A DNA stretch of 27,754 nucleotides from JAKAXS01 sp041940525 (GTDB lineage Bacteria > Pseudomonadota > Alphaproteobacteria > Rhizobiales > Hyphomicrobiaceae), in assembly GCA_041940525.1 (NCBI GenBank), contig JBGTSB010000046.1, positions 1 through 27,754 of the forward strand, written 5' to 3'. The position numbers and the translations under genes were made by a program. The notes beneath the pieces are model-generated. The model had not been told where the DNA came from. It searched no databases and worked only from the letters and a program-made list of their open reading frames with translations. The number at the start of each line of letters is the position of its first letter. Positions within the stretch are counted from its first letter, which is position 1. Below are positions 23,384 to 27,754 of this stretch, in pieces.

Positions 23384-24265
23384 TTAGTGCCAGAGGCGCA
23401 GGAACTGGGCCGGCGCCGACGGGCTGAGGAATGCCGCCAACAAACCGGCAACGGCGGCGGCGGCGACTATACCGTCCATGCGGTCCATGAAGCCACCGTG
23501 GCCCGGGATCAAGTTGCTAGCATCTTTGACGCCAAAATGGCGCTTCAACGCGGACTCGGCCAGATCACCAGCTTGCGAGATTAGTCCCAGCAGGACTGCG
23601 CCGATGGCCAGCGGCAGGGCTGGCAGATCAACGGCCGAGCCGAAGGCGGCCGAGACCAGGGCTGCGCCGATCAGACCACCAGCAAGGCCGGACCAGGTTT
23701 TCTTTGGTGACAACGCCGGCATGAGCTTTGGGCCCCCCAACGCTCGACCGGTGAAGAACGCAAACGTGTCCGTCGCGATGACGACAATCATCAAAAAGAG
23801 GATGGCGTTTAGACCCATCGGGGCGTCTTGCCGAATCCAAATCATCGCGACCGCAGGCAAGCCGGTATACAGCACGCCGGCCGCAGAGGTTATGGACCGG
23901 CCTCCAAACGTCACCGCGAACACCAAGATCGTGCCCGCGACGATCGCCGCAAGGCCTAACGCCGCGGCGTGGAACATCGCCAAGACGCAGGCTATGCCCG
24001 CGACGGCAACGTGCACGATCATCGCAACATCAATTTCCTTGGAGCGGACGATGCCCGACCACTCCCAGCTCATGATCATGGCGACTGCGGTTACGAAGAC
24101 ACCGAACGGCACTGGTCCGGCGAAAAGCGCCAAAATGGCGACGGCGCCGAGAGCGGCGGCAGACAGGATTCTGGTTTTGAGGTCGGCAAACTTGCCCGTG
24201 TCCGAAGCTGGTTCAGGGGCGTCATCTGGCGTCCCAGGCCCACCACCGGTTTGATCCCCAGTCAT
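23384..24265 (-). CDS. cdsA: Phosphatidate cytidylyltransferase
   Basis: A 293-residue polytopic membrane enzyme that makes CDP-diacylglycerol, precursor of all phospholipids. Hydrophobic segments fill residues ~30-235, and the CDP-alcohol synthase signature GVKDASNLIPGHGGFMDRMD is near the C-terminus. ALSPKKTWSGLAGGL is also conserved. A hydrophilic Asp/Pro-rich N-terminus precedes the first membrane segment. The ATG overlaps the uppS stop codon (ATGA), indicating coupling, as is common for uppS-cdsA in proteobacteria. Confidence 0.96.
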   Translation of the reverse strand: MTGDQTGGGPGTPDDAPEPASDTGKFADLKTRILSAAALGAVAILALFAGPVPFGVFVTAVAMIMSWEWSGIVRSKEIDVAMIVHVAVAGIACVLAMFHAAALGLAAIVAGTILVFAVTFGGRSITSAAGVLYTGLPAVAMIWIRQDAPMGLNAILFLMIVVIATDTFAFFTGRALGGPKLMPALSPKKTWSGLAGGLIGAALVSAAFGSAVDLPALPLAIGAVLLGLISQAGDLAESALKRHFGVKDASNLIPGHGGFMDRMDGIVAAAAVAGLLAAFLSPSAPAQFLRLWH

Positions 24266-25065
24266 GCGCTTGACCGTTTCGACAGGCCGCCAAACCGGCG
24301 TGAGCGCTGACGATAAGTTGCGATCGCCTCTTCGAGAAGCTCGCGGCCAAAGTCTGGCCAGTAGGCGTCCATGAAGATGAGTTCCGCGTAGGCCGACTGC
24401 CAGAGCAGAAAGTTTGACAGGCGCATTTCACCGCTTGTGCGGATCAGTAGATCCGGATCGGGAATGCCATTGGTGTCGAGCGCGGCGCCAAGGCGTTCCG
24501 GCGTAATGTCGGCGGGTGACAAGGCGCCGGTGGCAACGTCTTCCGCCAAGGTACGGGCTGCTTTCGCCAACTCGTTGCGGGCTCCGTAGTTGAACGCGAT
24601 GATCAGCGTCAGCGCAGTGTTGTTCTGCGTCAGTTCCACTGCCTCGTCGATCATATCCATCATCTTTGGATCAACGCGGTGGCGCTCGCCGATCACGCGG
24701 ATGCGGACGTTGCTGTGATGAAGCTCAGCGAGGTCGCGGCGAATGAAGCGGCGCATGAGGCCCATCAAGTCATCAATCTCTTGAGACGGACGCGACCAGT
24801 TCTCAGACGAGAAGCTGTAGATGGTGAGGTAGGGCACGCCGAGATCTATCGCCGCGCGAACCGTGCGCCTGACCGCTTCGACGCCCGAACGATGGCCGGC
24901 GGAGCGGGGTAAGCCGCGCTCAGCTGCCCAGCGGCCGTTGCCATCCATGATGATGGCGACGTGGGTTGGGCTGTGCGCCGCGCTCTCGTCTTCGGGTGTG
25001 GCCTGGGAAGTTTCGAGCAATGGTCCGGCTTTCGCTTGGAATTTCGAGGCGCTAGAGGAAACCAT
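24262..25065 (-). CDS. uppS: Undecaprenyl diphosphate synthase
   Basis: A 267-residue cis-prenyltransferase that builds the C55 lipid carrier for peptidoglycan and O-antigen synthesis. The catalytic Asp41 is in HVAIIMDGNGRWA, and later motifs include YSFSSENWSRP, FNYGARNEL and the C-terminal DLLIRTSGEMRLSNFLLWQ. An N-terminal extension of about 33 residues precedes the conserved core, so the true start might be slightly downstream, though no good alternative ATG with an SD was seen. It lies 27 bases after frr and overlaps cdsA. Confidence 0.96.
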   Translation of the reverse strand: MVSSSASKFQAKAGPLLETSQATPEDESAAHSPTHVAIIMDGNGRWAAERGLPRSAGHRSGVEAVRRTVRAAIDLGVPYLTIYSFSSENWSRPSQEIDDLMGLMRRFIRRDLAELHHSNVRIRVIGERHRVDPKMMDMIDEAVELTQNNTALTLIIAFNYGARNELAKAARTLAEDVATGALSPADITPERLGAALDTNGIPDPDLLIRTSGEMRLSNFLLWQSAYAELIFMDAYWPDFGRELLEEAIATYRQRSRRFGGLSKRSSA

Positions 25066-25092
25066 CCGGCACTTACGTTCAAGGGGTTTACA

Positions 25093-25656
25093 CTAAACCT
25101 TTTGAATTTCGACTTCCTTGGCCGCCAGGGTCTCGTCGATCTCTTTGATCATTTTGTCAGTGAGTTCCTGGACTTTTTCCGCGTTCTTGTGGTGTTCGTC
25201 CTGGCTCATATTGCCGTCTTTTTCCATTTTCTTCAGTGCGTCCATGCCCTCACGGCGGACATTTCGGACAGCCACGCGGCTCTGTTCGGCGTACTTGTGC
25301 GCAAGCTTAACGAATTCTTGACGGCGTTCGGACGTCAGAGCGGGGATCGGGAGGCGGATCAAGGTGCCATCGATAACTGGGTTGATGCCTAGGTTGGCTT
25401 CGCGGATGGCCTTCTCCACCGGCTGGACGTTGCTTTTGTCCCAGACCTGGACGGATATGGTCCGTGGCTCGGGCGTGGAGATCGTCGCCACCTGGTTTAA
25501 CGGCATCTTCGATCCGTAGACCGTCACCTGAATGGGGTCGAGCAAGTGCGTGGACGCGCGGCCAGTGCGCAAGCCGGAGAACTCGCGCTTCAGGGCATCA
25601 AACGATGCGCGCATCCGGCTTTCCAATGCCTTTTCGTCGAATGTGTCAGCCGCCAT
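25093..25656 (-). CDS. frr: Ribosome recycling factor
   Basis: A 187-residue RRF of normal length, which with EF-G splits post-termination ribosomes. It shows MRASFDALKREFSGLRTGRAS at the N-terminus, a middle domain with LNQVATISTPEPRTI, and the C-terminal helices with KYAEQSRVAVRNVRREGMD and a closing Lys/Glu-rich helix. GGGAGG lies 5 bases before the ATG. It sits in the standard tsf-pyrH-frr order, 71 bases after pyrH. Confidence 0.98.
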   Translation of the reverse strand: MAADTFDEKALESRMRASFDALKREFSGLRTGRASTHLLDPIQVTVYGSKMPLNQVATISTPEPRTISVQVWDKSNVQPVEKAIREANLGINPVIDGTLIRLPIPALTSERRQEFVKLAHKYAEQSRVAVRNVRREGMDALKKMEKDGNMSQDEHHKNAEKVQELTDKMIKEIDETLAAKEVEIQKV

Positions 25657-25727
25657 TGTTTCCTCCCGCCATTGGGTTTGTTGATGAGCCGCTTTCTGCC
25701 GCGGCTATACCTGTGGGTGCGTAGCGC

Positions 25728-26456
25728 TTATTTACGCCGCTCTTCGATCACTGTCGAACGGGCCTGCCCACGCAACACCTTGAGGAGATTGCCTTCCTCT
25801 TTGATGGAAAAGACAATTACCGGAAGGCGGTTGTCGCGGGCAAGGGCGATCGCCGCCCCGTCCATGACCTTCAAATCACGTGCCAGCACCTCAGAATAGG
25901 TCAACCGGTCGTAGCGCTCGGCCGATGGGTCTTTCTGAGGGTCGGCGGAATAGATGCCATCGACCTGCGTCGCCTTGGCGACGGCATCGCAGTTCATCTC
26001 GATGGCCCGCAAGGTTGCCGCCGTGTCAGTGGTGAAGAATGGATTGCCCGTGCCGGCGGCGAAGATGACGACGCGGTCTTGTTCAAGATGGTGCAACGCC
26101 TTCGGGCGGACGTAGGACTCGCAGACTGTCGGCATCGGAATGGCCGATAAGACTCGCGCCGCGCAACCGATTTGCGATAGCGCATTCTGGAATGCCAGCG
26201 CGTTCATCACGGTGGCCAGCATGCCCATGTAGTCTCCGGTCGCCCGCTCCATGCCTTTCGCGGCACCCGCGAGGCCGCGGAAGATGTTGCCGCCGCCGAC
26301 CACCACGCAGATCTTGCAACCCGCCCTGGCCGCTTCGGCGACGTCGCGCGCCAAGCGGTCGACCACCCTCATGTCTATTCCGAACTCGCCCGAGCCCATC
26401 AGGGCCTCACCCGAGAGCTTCACGAGCAATCGGTTGTACTTAAGACTGTCGCTCAT
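25728..26456 (-). CDS. pyrH: Uridylate kinase
   Basis: A 242-residue UMP kinase of the amino acid kinase fold, which phosphorylates UMP to UDP. Motifs include RLLVKLSGEALMG, VVVGGGNIFRG, MGMLATVMNALAFQNAL, FAAGTGNPFFTTDTAA and VDGIYSADPQKDP. The ATG at 26456 has GGAGG 6 bases upstream; an in-frame ATG at 26480 and a much longer open frame to 26792 are rejected because they overlap the tsf terminator or tsf itself. It follows the tsf terminator and probably has its own promoter in the 90-base gap. Confidence 0.97.
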   Translation of the reverse strand: MSDSLKYNRLLVKLSGEALMGSGEFGIDMRVVDRLARDVAEAARAGCKICVVVGGGNIFRGLAGAAKGMERATGDYMGMLATVMNALAFQNALSQIGCAARVLSAIPMPTVCESYVRPKALHHLEQDRVVIFAAGTGNPFFTTDTAATLRAIEMNCDAVAKATQVDGIYSADPQKDPSAERYDRLTYSEVLARDLKVMDGAAIALARDNRLPVIVFSIKEEGNLLKVLRGQARSTVIEERRK

Positions 26457-26544
26457 TGCCGCCTCCGGTTCACCGCGCATGGCTCTTACACGGGTTGGGC
26501 GCTGGATTAAACCTCTCTTCCGGCCGGTTCGGCTGTCAGACATA

Positions 26545-26580
26545 GAAAAAAGGCGATGCAGGCTGGCTGCATCGCCTTTT
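26545..26580 (-). terminator. Intrinsic terminator after tsf
   Basis: GGCGATGCAG and CTGCATCGCC form a perfect 10-bp stem with a GCTGG loop (26552-26576). On the minus strand it is followed by six T, and on the other side by four. It is 21 bases beyond the tsf stop and separates rpsB-tsf from pyrH-frr and the genes after them. Confidence 0.88.
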
Positions 26581-26601
26581 GAACTTAACCGGCAGTCCGG
26601 C

Positions 26602-27534
26602 TTAGGCGCCGCTTGCCGCGGCAGCCGTGCGGGCAACTTCGGCCGCGAAGTCTTCTTCTTTCTTCTCGATGCCTTCGCCCAGCGCATAGCGCACGATGGC
26701 CGCGATCTTGATGGCCGAGCCGGCGACCTTCTCGGCCTCTTTGAGGGCCTGCGCCACCGTCTTGCTGGAGTCGTGGATGTAGGCCTGCTCAAGCAGCGTA
26801 TGCTCCTTGGCGTAGCTCTTCATGCCGCTGGCGATGATCTTTTCCATGACGTGGTCAGGCTTGCCCGCGTTCTTGTCGCGCAGGATGGCCTTTTCACGCT
26901 CAAGCGTCTCTTCCGGAACGCCATCCAGATCAATCGCGATCGGCGCCGTGGCGGCGACGTGCATGGCGATTTGGCGACCGATCTCGAACAGGGCCGGTTC
27001 ATCGCCCGCGCTTTCCAAAGCGACGAGCGTGGCGATCTTGCCCAGATTGTCAGCGACCTTGCCGTGGACGTAGTCGGCTACGACGCCTTCCTTGACAGAG
27101 ACATAGGCCGTGCGGCGCACGGTCATGTTTTCGCCGATGGTGGCAACGGCTTCCTTGACGTGCTCTTCAACGGTTTCCTTGCCGCTGTCGAATGGCAGAG
27201 CAAGCAGCTTGGAAACGTCACCTTCGGCTTTTGGCGCCAAGGCTGCAATCGTGGCGACCATTTCCTGGAACGTCGCGTTGCGTGCAACGAAGTCCGTTTC
27301 GGAGTTCACTTCGACGACGGCGCCATGGCGGCCTGCCGCGGTCAGGCCGACGAGGCCCTGTGCGGCAACGCGATCCGCCTTGCCAGCGGCCTTGGAGAGG
27401 CCCTTCTTGCGCAGCCAGTCAACAGCAGCTTCGACATCGCCGCCGCTTTCCTTCAACGCGTTCTTACAGTCCATCATGCCTGCGCCGGTCTTATCGCGCA
27501 GCTCTTTGACCATCGATGCAGTGATTTCTGCCAC
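26602..27534 (-). CDS. tsf: Elongation factor Ts
   Basis: A 310-residue EF-Ts, the nucleotide exchange factor for EF-Tu. The N-terminal UBA-like domain (ASMVKELRDKTGAGMMDCK, about 8-27) and the core signature VEVNSETDFVARN are clear. The dimerisation and C-terminal helices follow (HVAATAPIAID, EQAYIHDSSKTVAQ), closing in an Ala-rich end. The start is a GTG at 27534 with AAGGGG upstream, giving the usual N-terminus VAEITASMV; the longer in-frame form to 27648 overlaps rpsB and is rejected. It follows rpsB after 68 bases. Confidence 0.98.
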   Translation of the reverse strand: MAEITASMVKELRDKTGAGMMDCKNALKESGGDVEAAVDWLRKKGLSKAAGKADRVAAQGLVGLTAAGRHGAVVEVNSETDFVARNATFQEMVATIAALAPKAEGDVSKLLALPFDSGKETVEEHVKEAVATIGENMTVRRTAYVSVKEGVVADYVHGKVADNLGKIATLVALESAGDEPALFEIGRQIAMHVAATAPIAIDLDGVPEETLEREKAILRDKNAGKPDHVMEKIIASGMKSYAKEHTLLEQAYIHDSSKTVAQALKEAEKVAGSAIKIAAIVRYALGEGIEKKEEDFAAEVARTAAAASGA

Positions 27535-27602
27535 GGGTTCGCCCCTTGGTTTGGCCGGCGCCCCGGTGGACGCCAGCGTTGATACGTGATTGCGATCGTT
27601 CG

Positions 27603-27754
27603 TTAAGCAGCCGATGCCGCAACGAGCTTCTTGGCTTGGCCGACCCAATCAGACTGCGTTATCAGCCCGCCAAGTTTCAGTTTTCTGTCAAGCGCGGAAA
27701 TTGCGTCCGCGTCGAAGTCAGCAACCTGCCAGTAGTGGTAGACGCCAGAGTCGT
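27603..27754 (-). CDS. rpsB: 30S ribosomal protein uS2, C-terminal extension (3' end only)
   Basis: The last 50 codons of a gene that enters from the right edge, ending at TAA 27603-27605. The frame reads GVYHYWQVADFDADAISALD and then KLKLGGLITQSDWVGQAKKL. This is not the uS2 core. It matches the helix-hairpin-helix-like C-terminal extension I recall from many alphaproteobacterial uS2 proteins (a pattern like G(I/V)(F/Y)HYWQIA...W-x2-QAK). Its position directly upstream of tsf supports rpsB. The core of the protein is outside the window, so the assignment rests on the tail and synteny. Confidence 0.85.
   Translation of the reverse strand, partial: DSGVYHYWQVADFDADAISALDRKLKLGGLITQSDWVGQAKKLVAASAA

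Noticed and set aside
26251..27582. 443-residue plus-strand open frame opposite pyrH and tsf
   Set aside because: It crosses the tsf terminator, is fully antisense to two strongly conserved genes, and its translation shows no family motif; it is a codon-bias shadow.

Overview
The window is a GC-rich, gene-dense stretch of an alphaproteobacterial chromosome. It is most likely from a member of the Hyphomicrobiales (Rhizobiales) or a close relative. The evidence is the gene content and order: CBS protein / patatin / hisI / IscU-like / yidD, followed by a lipid A and envelope cluster that uses LpxI rather than LpxH. An alphaproteobacterial-type LexA site (GTTC-N7-GTTC) upstream of ssb and PRC-barrel, BTLCP, PAS_5 and metaxin-type GST proteins typical of the group point the same way. 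I cannot fix the family or genus. I see no tRNA, rRNA, insertion sequence, prophage or CRISPR array, and every non-coding gap is shorter than 300 bp.

Layout, left part (1-13.3 kb). The 5' part of gyrA runs off the left edge on the minus strand, diverging from a secreted PRC-barrel protein whose leader carries a perfect 10-bp inverted repeat. A divergent CDF-type transporter-like protein follows, convergent with ssb and sharing a bidirectional terminator with it. The ssb upstream region holds a LexA box and a palindrome, and behind it lies a membrane-anchored pentapeptide-repeat protein. Next come a metaxin-like GST, a CxxCxxxCC protein (YkgJ family), and a co-oriented minus-strand set: PAS_5 protein, tandem-PilZ protein and BTLCP cysteine protease. 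Then a rhomboid protease, a two-CBS protein, a patatin-like phospholipase, hisI, and an IscU-like/yidD pair coupled by an ATGA overlap.

Layout, right part (13.3-27.75 kb). One long minus-strand array reads, in transcription order, rpsB (3' end only), tsf, terminator, pyrH, frr, uppS, cdsA, dxr, rseP, bamA, lpxD, fabZ, lpxA, lpxI, lpxB. It combines translation factors, UMP kinase, isoprenoid and undecaprenyl phosphate synthesis, CDP-diacylglycerol synthesis, the site-2 protease, outer membrane protein assembly and the first steps of lipid A synthesis. Several junctions overlap (uppS/cdsA, fabZ/lpxA, lpxI/lpxB), which suggests translational coupling.

Most of the window is conserved housekeeping sequence. 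The most unusual items are an LpxI enlarged to 409 residues by what looks like a degenerate second copy of its C-terminal domain; a CDF-family protein lacking two expected metal-binding aspartates; an intact tandem-PilZ protein next to a LapG-like protease with no LapD in view; a membrane/pentapeptide fusion beside an SOS-type ssb control region; and a uS2 C-terminal extension. No wholly new multi-gene system can be claimed from this sequence.
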